This document shows positions 33,734 to 40,815 of a stretch of 64,000 bases of DNA, one piece after another; position 1 is the first letter of the stretch, and each line of letters opens with the position of its first letter. The notes beneath the pieces are model-generated. The model ran no database searches, had not been told where the DNA came from, and worked only from the letters and a program-made list of their open reading frames with translations. The stretch is from Streptomyces flaveolus (GTDB lineage Bacteria > Actinomycetota > Actinomycetes > Streptomycetales > Streptomycetaceae): assembly GCF_000716535.1 (NCBI RefSeq), contig NZ_JNWV01000011.1, positions 1 through 64,000 of the forward strand, in the 5' to 3' direction. Both the position numbers and the translations under genes were made by a program.

Positions 33734-34918
33734 TCACCAGCCGGTGACGCGAGGCCAGTACGCCTCGATGCCGGGCGCGGGCGCTTCCGTGCCGCGGGAG
33801 CCGTCGACGACCTGGTAGCCCTGATGCTGGGCCGCGGTGGCGCAGGCGTGGTTGGGCAGGACGCGCAGGCGGGTGCCGATGGGCAGGTCGGGCAGGGCGG
33901 CGCCGTCGCGGGCGGTGAGCGTGCCGTGTTCCTGGCTGGCGGCGGTCATGACCAGGTCCGGGATCAGCGTCCCGGACAGGTCGGTGACCAGGCCGTACCC
34001 CTGGTCCTGCGGCTGGACGGCGGTGCCGCGGTCGCGGGACATGGCCATCCAGCCGCCGTCGGTGACGATCCATCCGTACTCGGGACGGTGGCCGATGACG
34101 GTGACCACGACCGACAGGGCGAGGTCGGCCAGTCCGCAGACGCCGAGGCCGGCCATCACCAGGTCGAAGAACACGTAGTTGCCGGCGCGGATTTCGGTGA
34201 CCCCGGTGAGGTCGTCGGCGGCGTGGGCGGTGGGGGTGGAGCCCACGCTGACGGTGGGCACCGGCAGGCCGGCCGCCCGGAGCCGCTCGGCCGCGGCGAC
34301 CGCGGCATCACGTTCGTTCCGCGCCGCCTCGCGCCGTTCCTCGGCGGTGTGGCAGAAGTACGACTCACCCGCGTGGGTCAGTACGCCGTCCAGGCAGCCC
34401 GCGTCGTGCAGGATGCCGGCGATTTTGGTGAGCCCGGGGGCGTCGGGCTCGAGACCACCGCGGTGGCCGTCGCAGTCGATCTCGATCTGGGCGGGAAGGG
34501 TGACCCCGGCCTCCCGCGCGGCGGCGGCGACGAACGTCGCCTGCTCGGCGCTGTCCAGCAGGACGCGCAGGGTGACACCGCGGCGCGACAGGGCGATGAC
34601 ACGCGGGAGTTTGTGCGGTTCGATGCCGACGGCGTAGGTGATGTCGCGGTAACCGGCGCCGGCGAACGCCTCGGCCTCGGCGAGGGTGGAGACGGTGACG
34701 GGGCCGGGGGAGCCGTCGTGCAGGAGGGCGGCGGCGTCCAGGCTCTTGGCCGTCTTCACATGGGGGCGGAGGACGACCCCGAGGCGGTCCGCCCGCGCGC
34801 GCAGGCGGGCGGCGTTGTGCCGCACCCGGTGCACGTCGACCACGGCGAACGGGGTGTCGGGATCGGCCAGGGTCTGGGCGGCGGGGGAGGACGGCGCAGG
34901 GGCGGGCCCGGTCGTCAT
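33734..34918 (-). CDS. DSD1-family PLP enzyme (D-threonine aldolase / D-serine dehydratase / hydroxyaspartate aldolase type)
   Basis: A 394-residue fold-type III enzyme. PLP Lys55 lies in RPHVKTAKS, and the C-terminal metal site H-x-C is in PNHACATAAQ, the hallmark of D-threonine aldolase, D-serine dehydratase and beta-hydroxyaspartate aldolase (BhcC). These cleave or dehydrate beta-hydroxy-D-amino acids using a divalent metal. With a BhcB-like dehydratase adjacent, hydroxyaspartate is a good candidate substrate, but BhcA and BhcD are absent. The stop is 78 bp from the dehydratase start. The regulator ends 15 bp upstream. Confidence 0.88.
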   Translation of the reverse strand: MTTGPAPAPSSPAAQTLADPDTPFAVVDVHRVRHNAARLRARADRLGVVLRPHVKTAKSLDAAALLHDGSPGPVTVSTLAEAEAFAGAGYRDITYAVGIEPHKLPRVIALSRRGVTLRVLLDSAEQATFVAAAAREAGVTLPAQIEIDCDGHRGGLEPDAPGLTKIAGILHDAGCLDGVLTHAGESYFCHTAEERREAARNERDAAVAAAERLRAAGLPVPTVSVGSTPTAHAADDLTGVTEIRAGNYVFFDLVMAGLGVCGLADLALSVVVTVIGHRPEYGWIVTDGGWMAMSRDRGTAVQPQDQGYGLVTDLSGTLIPDLVMTAASQEHGTLTARDGAALPDLPIGTRLRVLPNHACATAAQHQGYQVVDGSRGTEAPAPGIEAYWPRVTGW

Positions 34919-34932
34919 GGGCAGGTGACCTC

Positions 34933-35637
34933 TCACTTCGCGTAGTTGTAGACCGTGGCCCGGGACACGCCGAGCAGGTCGGCGATGGTCTGCGCGGCGT
35001 CGCGCGAGTCGAAGTAGCCGTCCCGTTGGAGCTGCCGTACGAGTGCCTTCTTGTCCACCCGGCTCAGCGAGCGGGGCGTGGCGGCGCGCTCGGCGGCCCG
35101 GGCTTCCACCGCCTGGCGCAGCTCGCGCGCGGCGCGGTCGCGCAGCGTCTCCAGGGGCCGGTCGCGGTGCTCGGTGTCCGTGGCCACGAGGTTGGACAGG
35201 GCCAGGGTGACCGGGGACAGGACGGACACGTCCAGGTTCAGGCACAGGGCCGCGACGTACTCGCCGGCGGCGTTCTTGATGCCGATGGAGGTGCTCTTCG
35301 CCGGGCGGCCGTCGGGGAACTGGTTGGGATAGTTCTGGATGACGCTGGGGTACTGCGGATCCGCGATGCGGGCCAGGCCCAACTCGGTCGCCGAGTCGCC
35401 CACCTGACGGCCGGACAGGTTGTTCTCGATCGCGCGGATCGCGTGGTCCGGATCGCGCAGGTCGTGCAGCACCACCTCGCACAGGCCGGGGAACATGCGG
35501 CCCAGCGCGACAGCGATCTTCTCGGCCTCCCGGATGAGGTGTTCGTCCGCGCGGTCCTCGCCCGAGTCGTCCTCGCCTGAGCCGTCCTCGGCCGCGCCGC
35601 CCTGGGACACGTCATCCTCCGTAGACTCGTCGTCCAT
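34933..35637 (-). CDS. YheO/DauR-type PAS-like transcriptional regulator
   Basis: A 234-residue regulator. An acidic Glu/Asp-rich N-terminal extension (about residues 1-32) precedes a YheO-type PAS domain (FPGLCEVVLHDLRDPDHAIRAIENNLSGRQVG in part, then STSIGIKNAAGEYVAALCLNLDVS). The C-terminal HTH is KKALVRQLQRDGYFDSRDAAQTIADLLGVSRATVYNYAK in part. DauR controls D-arginine catabolism in Pseudomonas, so a D- or hydroxy-amino-acid signal fits the two PLP enzyme genes downstream. The ATG lies at the centre of a large dyad and has no Shine-Dalgarno sequence. Confidence 0.88.
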   Translation of the reverse strand: MDDESTEDDVSQGGAAEDGSGEDDSGEDRADEHLIREAEKIAVALGRMFPGLCEVVLHDLRDPDHAIRAIENNLSGRQVGDSATELGLARIADPQYPSVIQNYPNQFPDGRPAKSTSIGIKNAAGEYVAALCLNLDVSVLSPVTLALSNLVATDTEHRDRPLETLRDRAARELRQAVEARAAERAATPRSLSRVDKKALVRQLQRDGYFDSRDAAQTIADLLGVSRATVYNYAK

Positions 35638-35655
35638 CTCTGGACTTCGAGTCTA
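35622..35655. promoter_or_regulatory. 17-bp imperfect dyad centred on the regulator's start codon
   Basis: Arms TAGACTCG (35622-35629) and CGAGTCTA (35648-35655) are perfect complements. Inside them GTCC and GGAC (35632-35635, 35642-35645) pair again, leaving a 6-base loop. The whole 34 bp is a two-part dyad with 13 of 17 positions symmetric. The ATG of the DauR-like gene (35635-35637) lies in the inner stem and loop. As DNA it could be an autoregulatory operator, as RNA a hairpin hiding the start codon. Confidence 0.7.
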
Positions 35656-35681
35656 AGGAGAGGGATGTGGTGGGTCAACCG

Positions 35682-35697
35682 CGATCACTCGTGATCG
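35682..35697. promoter_or_regulatory. palindrome between DauR-like gene and thioesterase
   Basis: CGATCAC-TC-GTGATCG is a perfect 7-bp inverted repeat, 45 bp upstream of the regulator and 52 bp upstream of the divergent thioesterase. It could control either gene. Confidence 0.55.
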
Positions 35698-35748
35698 GAT
35701 GAAGGGGCCGAGGGCGGCACCTGCCTTCCGTTCCACCGAGGGGGACAC

Positions 35749-36528
35749 ATGACCGACCGGTCCGGCGCGGCACACCGGTTGTGGCTGCGCGGCTTCCACC
35801 AGGCGACACCGGGTGCGCCCAGGCTGCTCTGCCTGCCGCACGCCGGCGGCTCCGCGAGCTTCTACTTCCCCGTCTCCAAGGCGCTGTCGCCCGCGGTCGA
35901 CGTGCTCGCGGCGCAGTACCCCGGCCGCCAGGACCGCCTCGCGGAGACCCCGGCAAAGTCCGTCCAGGAACTCGCCCAGGGAGTGTTCCGCGCACTGGGC
36001 GAACGCGACGACACGCCCCTCGCGCTGTTCGGGCACAGCATGGGCGCCCTGGTCGGCTTCGAGCTGGCCCGGCTCCTGGAGTCCGCCGGGCGGCCTCCCG
36101 CGGTGGTCTTCCTCTCCGGCCGCCGGGGCCCGTCCGTGCACCGGACCGAGACCGTCCACCAGGGCGGCGACGCCCGGCTGATCGAGGAGGTCGGCAAGCT
36201 GGAGGGCACCGACGCCGCCCTGTTGCAGGACAAGGAGTTGCTGGAGATGATCCTGCCCGCGCTGCGGGCCGACTACCGCGCGGTGGAGACCTACCGGCCC
36301 GCCCCGGGACCGCGGTTGAAGTGCCCCTTCGTCGTGCTGACCGGCGACGCCGACCCCCGGGTGACCCCCGAGGAGGCCCGGCGGTGGGACCAGGAGACCG
36401 ACGGCCCGTTCGAGCTGCACGCGTACCCCGGGGGCCACTTCTACCTGGTGGCGCAGCAGCAGGCCGTGGTGGACCGCATCGCCACGACGCTACGACGGCT
36501 CGGTCCCGGCGGCGGAGCGGTCGCCTGA
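35749..36528 (+). CDS. type II thioesterase (TEII)
   Basis: A 259-residue alpha/beta hydrolase of the thioesterase II group. The start of the fold is RLLCLPHAGGSASFYFPV, the nucleophile motif is GHSMGALVGFELAR (Ser near residue 93), the aspartate is in LTGDADPRV and the histidine in GGHFYLV. TEII enzymes remove mis-primed acyl groups from PKS and NRPS carrier proteins. No megasynthase is in the window, so it serves a distant cluster or is an orphan. GAGGGGG precedes the ATG. Downstream is a strong terminator. Confidence 0.92.
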   Translation: MTDRSGAAHRLWLRGFHQATPGAPRLLCLPHAGGSASFYFPVSKALSPAVDVLAAQYPGRQDRLAETPAKSVQELAQGVFRALGERDDTPLALFGHSMGALVGFELARLLESAGRPPAVVFLSGRRGPSVHRTETVHQGGDARLIEEVGKLEGTDAALLQDKELLEMILPALRADYRAVETYRPAPGPRLKCPFVVLTGDADPRVTPEEARRWDQETDGPFELHAYPGGHFYLVAQQQAVVDRIATTLRRLGPGGGAVA

Positions 36529-36557
36529 GCCCGCGGCCGGGACCCGCCGAACAGCGC

Positions 36558-36587
36558 GGGGCGGCACCGGTGGACCGGTGCCGCCCC
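36558..36587. terminator. bidirectional terminator between TEII and cyclophilin genes
   Basis: A perfect 13-bp repeat (GGGGCGGCACCGG and complement) with a TGGA tetraloop lies 30 bp after the thioesterase stop and 16 bp from the convergent cyclophilin stop. Confidence 0.85.
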
Positions 36588-36602
36588 TGCGGTGGGTGTG
36601 CG

Positions 36603-37103
36603 TCAGCCGAGAACCTTGGCGGACTCGATGACCACGGACTCGGTGGGGACGTCCTGGTGGCCACGACGGCTGCCCGTCTTGACCGACTTGATGGAGTCGA
36701 CGACGTCCCGGCCCTCGGTGACCTTGCCGAACACGGCGTAGCCCCAGCCGGTCGGGGACTTCGCCGAATAGTTGAGGAAGGCGTTGTCCGAAACGTTGAT
36801 GAAGAACTGGGCCGTCGCGGAGTGCGGGTCGTTCGTCCGCGCCATCGCCACGGTGTAGTTGTCGTTCTTCAGGCCGTTGTCGGCCTCATTCTGAATCGGC
36901 CCCTGGGTGGGCTTCTGGTCCATGTCCGGAGTGAAACCGCCACCCTGGATCATAAAGCCGTTAATTACCCGGTGGAAAATCGTGCCGTCGTAGTGGCCGC
37001 TGCGCACGTACGACAGGAAGTTCTCGACGGTCTTGGGCGCCTCGGCGTCGTTCAGTTCCAGCACGATGCGGCCGAAGTTGGTGTTCAGCTCGACTGTCGA
37101 CAT
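36603..37103 (-). CDS. ppiB: peptidyl-prolyl cis-trans isomerase, Gram-negative-type cyclophilin
   Basis: A 166-residue cytoplasmic cyclophilin with no signal peptide. The active-site blocks are [38 protein letters not shown] and [18 protein letters not shown], closely resembling E. coli PpiB rather than the longer actinobacterial PpiA. The arginine, phenylalanine and glutamine of the active site (FHR, MIQ) are present. The gene is less GC-rich than its neighbours, with A/T-rich codons near 36955-36975 and in its leader. A strong AAGGAG precedes ATG. Streptomycetes are known to carry a second cyclophilin of this Gram-negative type, so transfer may be ancient. Confidence 0.92.
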   Translation of the reverse strand: MSTVELNTNFGRIVLELNDAEAPKTVENFLSYVRSGHYDGTIFHRVINGFMIQGGGFTPDMDQKPTQGPIQNEADNGLKNDNYTVAMARTNDPHSATAQFFINVSDNAFLNYSAKSPTGWGYAVFGKVTEGRDVVDSIKSVKTGSRRGHQDVPTESVVIESAKVLG

Positions 37104-37227
37104 CAAAAATCTCCTTATTCCGGTGGGGCTCGCCCCACGCCTACGGTACGGAATATACGACCACAGGGCACATGGACCGCGCCGCAGCACCCCGTGGTTC
37201 GAACGGCCATCCGTCCGGGTCATGACC

Positions 37228-38301
37228 TCAGGACAGCCGGGGTGCGTCGCTGGGCGCCGGGGGCAGGGCCAGATGGGCCAGATCGGCCGGTCGTGGCGTC
37301 GTCACCGGCCACAGCGGAGCGGCCTCCCCGTCGGCCAGCGCGGCCGGCGCGTCGGTGAGGTTCATGCGCTGGCGCAGCCGGCCGTAGAAGTCCATCGGAC
37401 CCAGCCGCACCGCCTTGAGCCGGCGCGGGGCGGCGTAGACGCCGATCCAGTCGCCGGGGCCCAGCACCCCGCGCAGCTGGCCGTCGATGCTGACCGCGGC
37501 CTGGCCCGACCGCTCCAGCACCCGCAGCGCGATGGGCTCGTCCGGTGCGGCCACCACCGAACGGTTGAACACCATGTGCGGCGCGACCGGCGTGAACACC
37601 AGGGCGTCCGCGCGCGGCGAGACCACCGGACCGCCCGCGGCGAAGCTGTACGCCGTGGACCCGGTGGGCGTGGCCACCAGCAAGGCGTCGGCCGAGTAGG
37701 AGGCGAGCAGCCGGCCCGCCAGATAGACCCCGACCGACACCTGCCGGTCCCGGGCCAGCTTCTCCAGGACCACGTCGTTCAGCGCGGTGACGTTCAGGGC
37801 GACACCCCAGTCGCTGCCCGACTCGCACTCGCCGCGCACCTGCGGCGGGGGCAGCAGCGGTCCCCGGCCGTACCGCAGCAGCGCCTCCATCTGCGCGGGC
37901 ACCTGCAGCCGGCACGACGCCCGCAGGGTGAGGAGCATCCGGCTCTCGATGTTGATCCGCTCCTCCCGTACGGCGTCCAGCGCGTCCCGCACCGCGGGGG
38001 CGGGGACCTCCGTGAGGAAGCCGACCCGGCCGAGGTCGACACCGAGCACCAGGGCGTCGTTCTCGGCGGCCAGCCGCGCACCGCGCAGGAACGTGCCGTC
38101 GCCGCCCAGGGTGACGATCAGGTCCGGATCGCCCGCGCTGTCGACCTCCTCGCGGGCGCTGTGCCGCGCCCCCTCCTGCCACACGTCGATGTCCGCACAT
38201 CCCACCCCGTGCTCGTCGCACCACGCGCGCACGGCCCTGGCGGCGGTCGCCGCCTCGGTGCGCCCGCCGTGCACGACCAGGCCGACACGGTTCACCGTCA
38301 T
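37228..38301 (-). CDS. nadK: NAD(+)/NADH kinase
   Basis: A 357-residue enzyme that phosphorylates NAD to NADP. The signature [15 protein letters not shown] (catalytic Asp in GGDGT) is near residues 63-77, the NE/D motif is in LNDVVLEK, the nucleotide-binding [19 protein letters not shown] stretch follows, and [10 protein letters not shown] is the DGQ block. It is longer than typical NadK (about 300 residues) because of C-terminal and central extensions. A second, housekeeping copy is likely elsewhere, as in other streptomycetes. The ATG is 12 bases from GGGAGG, longer than usual. A tandem repeat lies in the leader. Confidence 0.9.
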   Translation of the reverse strand: MTVNRVGLVVHGGRTEAATAARAVRAWCDEHGVGCADIDVWQEGARHSAREEVDSAGDPDLIVTLGGDGTFLRGARLAAENDALVLGVDLGRVGFLTEVPAPAVRDALDAVREERINIESRMLLTLRASCRLQVPAQMEALLRYGRGPLLPPPQVRGECESGSDWGVALNVTALNDVVLEKLARDRQVSVGVYLAGRLLASYSADALLVATPTGSTAYSFAAGGPVVSPRADALVFTPVAPHMVFNRSVVAAPDEPIALRVLERSGQAAVSIDGQLRGVLGPGDWIGVYAAPRRLKAVRLGPMDFYGRLRQRMNLTDAPAALADGEAAPLWPVTTPRPADLAHLALPPAPSDAPRLS

Positions 38302-38449
38302 ACCCGTACACCGCCTCCCAGCCGGTTCGTACCGGGCGCCATCCTCGCCGCGCACCGCGCCGGCCCGCCGCACGCCACGCCGCCGCCGAGCCGGCCGCGC
38401 CACTGCCCGCGCACGTCCGGCGCCGATCCGCGGCGCCCGCCCTTCCGCC

Positions 38450-38541
38450 TGTCTCCTCCGCTTTCCGCGTACCTCCTCGGCTTTCCGTGTACCTCTTCCG
38501 CTTCCCCTGTACCTCCTCGACTTCCGTGCACCTCCTCCGCG
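38450..38541. repeat. tandem ~20-bp repeat in the nadK leader region
   Basis: Four full units and a partial fifth are present: starts at 38450, 38470, 38490, 38510 (19 bp) and 38529. The plus-strand consensus is TACCTCCTCCGCTTTCCGTG. Read from the minus strand the core is GAGGAGGTAC, a repeated Shine-Dalgarno-like sequence, 150-250 bases upstream of the nadK ATG. The region 38302-38683 otherwise has no gene I can support. Confidence 0.75.
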
Positions 38542-38683
38542 CGTGTCACAGCGGACGCACCGGGGAACCCGGTGTCGCGGCGTCCCGTCGGTGCCGGCGG
38601 GCATCGGCGCCGAGTCCGTGCCGGAGAGCACCGGCGCCGCGGCGGACGCCCCGACCACGAACCGCGACCACCGGGGGAATCCC

Positions 38684-39265
38684 ATGCGCAACCGACACAG
38701 CACCCGCGTCACCGCGGCGGCCCTGGCCGCGATCGCCGCCGCCCTGTCGCCGGCGGCAGCCCACACCGCGAGCGCCACCTCGGCTCAGGCGGCCCCGGCC
38801 ACCACGGCCCCCGCTTCCGGAGCGCCGGCCTGCACGCCGCGGGCACTGGAGGCGACGGCGTACCAGGCCGCGCACCGCCCCCTGGGCACGGGCACCGGAG
38901 CGGCCATCGTCCAGTTCACCAACGTCTCCGCGCGGGCGTGCGTGCTGCGGGGCCACCCGACGGTGGCCGTGGCCGGCAACGGCTCCCCCGAGCGCTCCCT
39001 CCCGCTGAAAGTGACCCGCAAGGGGATCGCGGCCCCGGTGCGGCTCGCGCCGGGCGGCAAGGCCTGGGTGAAACTGACCTTCGTCCAGGTGCAGGGCGAG
39101 GCGGACGGATACTGCGTCTCCGGTGCCACGCCCTCCGTGTTCCCGACCCTGGTGGTCGGCCTGCCCGGCGCGGGAAAGCATCAAGTCGCCCTGGCGGATG
39201 GGGAGATCGCCGAGTGCGACAACAAGGTCACGGTGACGGCGGTGTCGGCGACGCGCCCTTCCTGA
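38684..39265 (+). CDS. secreted DUF4232 protein
   Basis: A 193-residue protein with a Sec signal (TRVTAAALAAIAAALSPAAA, cleavage near residue 27) and no lipobox. The DUF4232 domain has paired cysteines in APACTPRALEA, ARACVLRGHP, GYCVSGA and AECDNKV, and the motif GGKAWVKLTFVQ. It is the second DUF4232 protein in the window; unlike the one at 14761, it is not lipid-anchored. ATG follows CGGGGGAATCCC. Its last 38 bases overlap the convergent hydrolase gene. Confidence 0.82.
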   Translation: MRNRHSTRVTAAALAAIAAALSPAAAHTASATSAQAAPATTAPASGAPACTPRALEATAYQAAHRPLGTGTGAAIVQFTNVSARACVLRGHPTVAVAGNGSPERSLPLKVTRKGIAAPVRLAPGGKAWVKLTFVQVQGEADGYCVSGATPSVFPTLVVGLPGAGKHQVALADGEIAECDNKVTVTAVSATRPS

Positions 39266-40154
39266 GCGCGCTCGCGTCCGCCGGCTGACCGTACCGCCGT
39301 CCTTCCGCGTCGAGGAACGGCTCCAGCAGATCCAGCAGCGGGTCCGGGCGGTCCAGCGGGATGATGTGGCCGCAGTCCGGAATCACGTGCCCCGTCAACT
39401 GGTCGGCGTGCGGCCGCAGTTGCTGTTCCAGTGCCCGGCCCACCGGGTGGGCGCCGATCGTCAGCGCGGGCACGGTGAGGCGGGCCCCGGCCACGGCCTG
39501 GCGGATCTGCCGCGCGCCGGTGGGCAGGGCCCGGTACGCGCCGAACGCGGCGCGCAGCGCCCCGGTCCCGGTGTACGCGCGGACGAACTCGGCGCGGACG
39601 TCCGCCCGTACGCCCCGGCCGAGCGTGCCGCGGTCCAGGAACCAGCCGATGTACGCCTCCTCGCGGCCCGCGAGCACGGTCTCCGCCAGGCCGGGCTCCG
39701 CGTGGAAGCCGAACCACCAGGGCGGCCCGCCCGCGAGGAACTCCTCGGCGCCCGGGAGGTCGCCCAGCATCGACTCCATCAGCACCAGCCGCCGCACCAG
39801 TCCGGGCCGCCGCATGGCCAGCAGGAAGGCGGGCGGGGTGCCCAGGTCGATGCCGACCACGGCGGCCGGACCGGCGTCGAGCGCCTCCAGCAGGCCCGCC
39901 GCGTCGGCGGCGAGCGTCCCGGCGTCGTATCCGCCCGTGGGCCGGTCGCTGTCGCCGAACCCCCGTAGGTCCGGCGCGATCACCCGGTACCGGCGGGCCA
40001 GCGGGCCGATGACCTCGGTCCACAGCCGCCAGGTGTGCGGAAAGCCGTGCAGCAGCAGGACGGCCGGCCCCTGACCGGCCGTGGCGACGTTGAGTCCGAC
40101 GCCGTTGACGGTGACCCGGCGCAGCCGCACGCCGGGGACGGAGGAGACGGTCAT
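39228..40154 (-). CDS. alpha/beta hydrolase, epoxide hydrolase / haloalkane dehalogenase type
   Basis: A 308-residue enzyme with an aspartate nucleophile: the elbow reads VVGIDLGTPP (G-x-D-x-G) rather than G-x-S-x-G, as in epoxide hydrolases and dehalogenases. The oxyanion motif is LLLHGFPHTWRLW and the base is in CGHIIPLDRPD. It probably hydrolyses an epoxide or halide through an alkyl-enzyme ester. The divergent HxlR gene shares its short promoter region. The C-terminal 20 residues are a Ser/Pro tail produced by overlap with the DUF4232 gene. Confidence 0.88.
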   Translation of the reverse strand: MTVSSVPGVRLRRVTVNGVGLNVATAGQGPAVLLLHGFPHTWRLWTEVIGPLARRYRVIAPDLRGFGDSDRPTGGYDAGTLAADAAGLLEALDAGPAAVVGIDLGTPPAFLLAMRRPGLVRRLVLMESMLGDLPGAEEFLAGGPPWWFGFHAEPGLAETVLAGREEAYIGWFLDRGTLGRGVRADVRAEFVRAYTGTGALRAAFGAYRALPTGARQIRQAVAGARLTVPALTIGAHPVGRALEQQLRPHADQLTGHVIPDCGHIIPLDRPDPLLDLLEPFLDAEGRRYGQPADASALRKGASPTPPSP

Positions 40155-40171
40155 GAACGATCCCTTGAGTA

Positions 40172-40186
40172 ACCGATGGTGACAAG
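40172..40186. promoter_or_regulatory. possible HxlR operator
   Basis: GTAACC-GAT-GGTGAC has one mismatched position and lies 18 bp upstream of the hydrolase ATG. A further GGTAACTACTC at about 40195 repeats the half-site. It is inferred from position only. Confidence 0.35.
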
Positions 40187-40251
40187 GAAACGGTAGGTAA
40201 CTACTCTGGGCCTCACCAGACCGCACTTTCCCGTCAGATGGTGAGCTCCAG

Positions 40252-40650
40252 GTGACCTCCCAGGCCAAGGACGCGACCGCCCCGCGCGGCGACCTGTTCG
40301 ACCCCGCGTGCCCGACCCGGCGGCTGCTCGACCGGATCGGCACCAAGTGGACGTCGATGGCGGTGAAGGTGCTGGCGGAGGCGGCACCGGGGGAGGTGCG
40401 CTTCGCCGAGCTGCTGCGCCGGATGCCCGGCGTCTCCCAGAAGATGCTGTCGGTGACCCTGCGGAACCTGGTGCGCGACGGCCTGGTGGCGCGCAGGGTG
40501 GAACCCACCGTGCCGCCCGCCGTGCACTACCGGCTCACCGAACTCGGCCTGTCCCTCGAGACCGTCCTCGCCGCCGTCCGGAACTGGGCCGAGGAGCACA
40601 TGGCCGAGGTGGACCGGGCGAACGAACTGACTGCCGGTCAGGAGATGTGA
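40252..40650 (+). CDS. HxlR family transcriptional regulator
   Basis: A 132-residue winged-helix regulator. It has the family cysteine in FDPACPTRRLLDRIGTKWTSMAVKVL and the motif FAELLRRMPGVSQKMLSVTLRNLVRDGLV, then VHYRLTELGLSLE. HxlR proteins respond to aldehydes, quinones or diamide through that cysteine. The start is GTG at 40252. It is divergent from the epoxide-hydrolase-like gene, whose 97-bp intergenic region contains GTAACC-GAT-GGTGAC, a near-perfect repeat at 40172-40186 that could be its operator. Confidence 0.9.
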   Translation: MTSQAKDATAPRGDLFDPACPTRRLLDRIGTKWTSMAVKVLAEAAPGEVRFAELLRRMPGVSQKMLSVTLRNLVRDGLVARRVEPTVPPAVHYRLTELGLSLETVLAAVRNWAEEHMAEVDRANELTAGQEM

Positions 40651-40815
40651 AGCGGGCCGGGACCGCCGCGGTGTGATCTCCTCCCTTGCAGCCGCCGGGC
40701 CGCTCCTGTGAGTCTCCCGTCGAACGATTTTCCGAGGAACTGTTATCGGCACCGCACCGAGCGGTCTCCCAGGTAACGGACAGCATCGTTCGGCGTCGAG
40801 GACAGGGAAGCTCTG

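Noticed and set aside
40736..40775. ECF-type autoregulatory promoter (GGAAC) for the sigma-CAP gene
   Set aside because: GGAAC is present 75 bp upstream, but the expected -10 element at 16-17 bases is not convincing.
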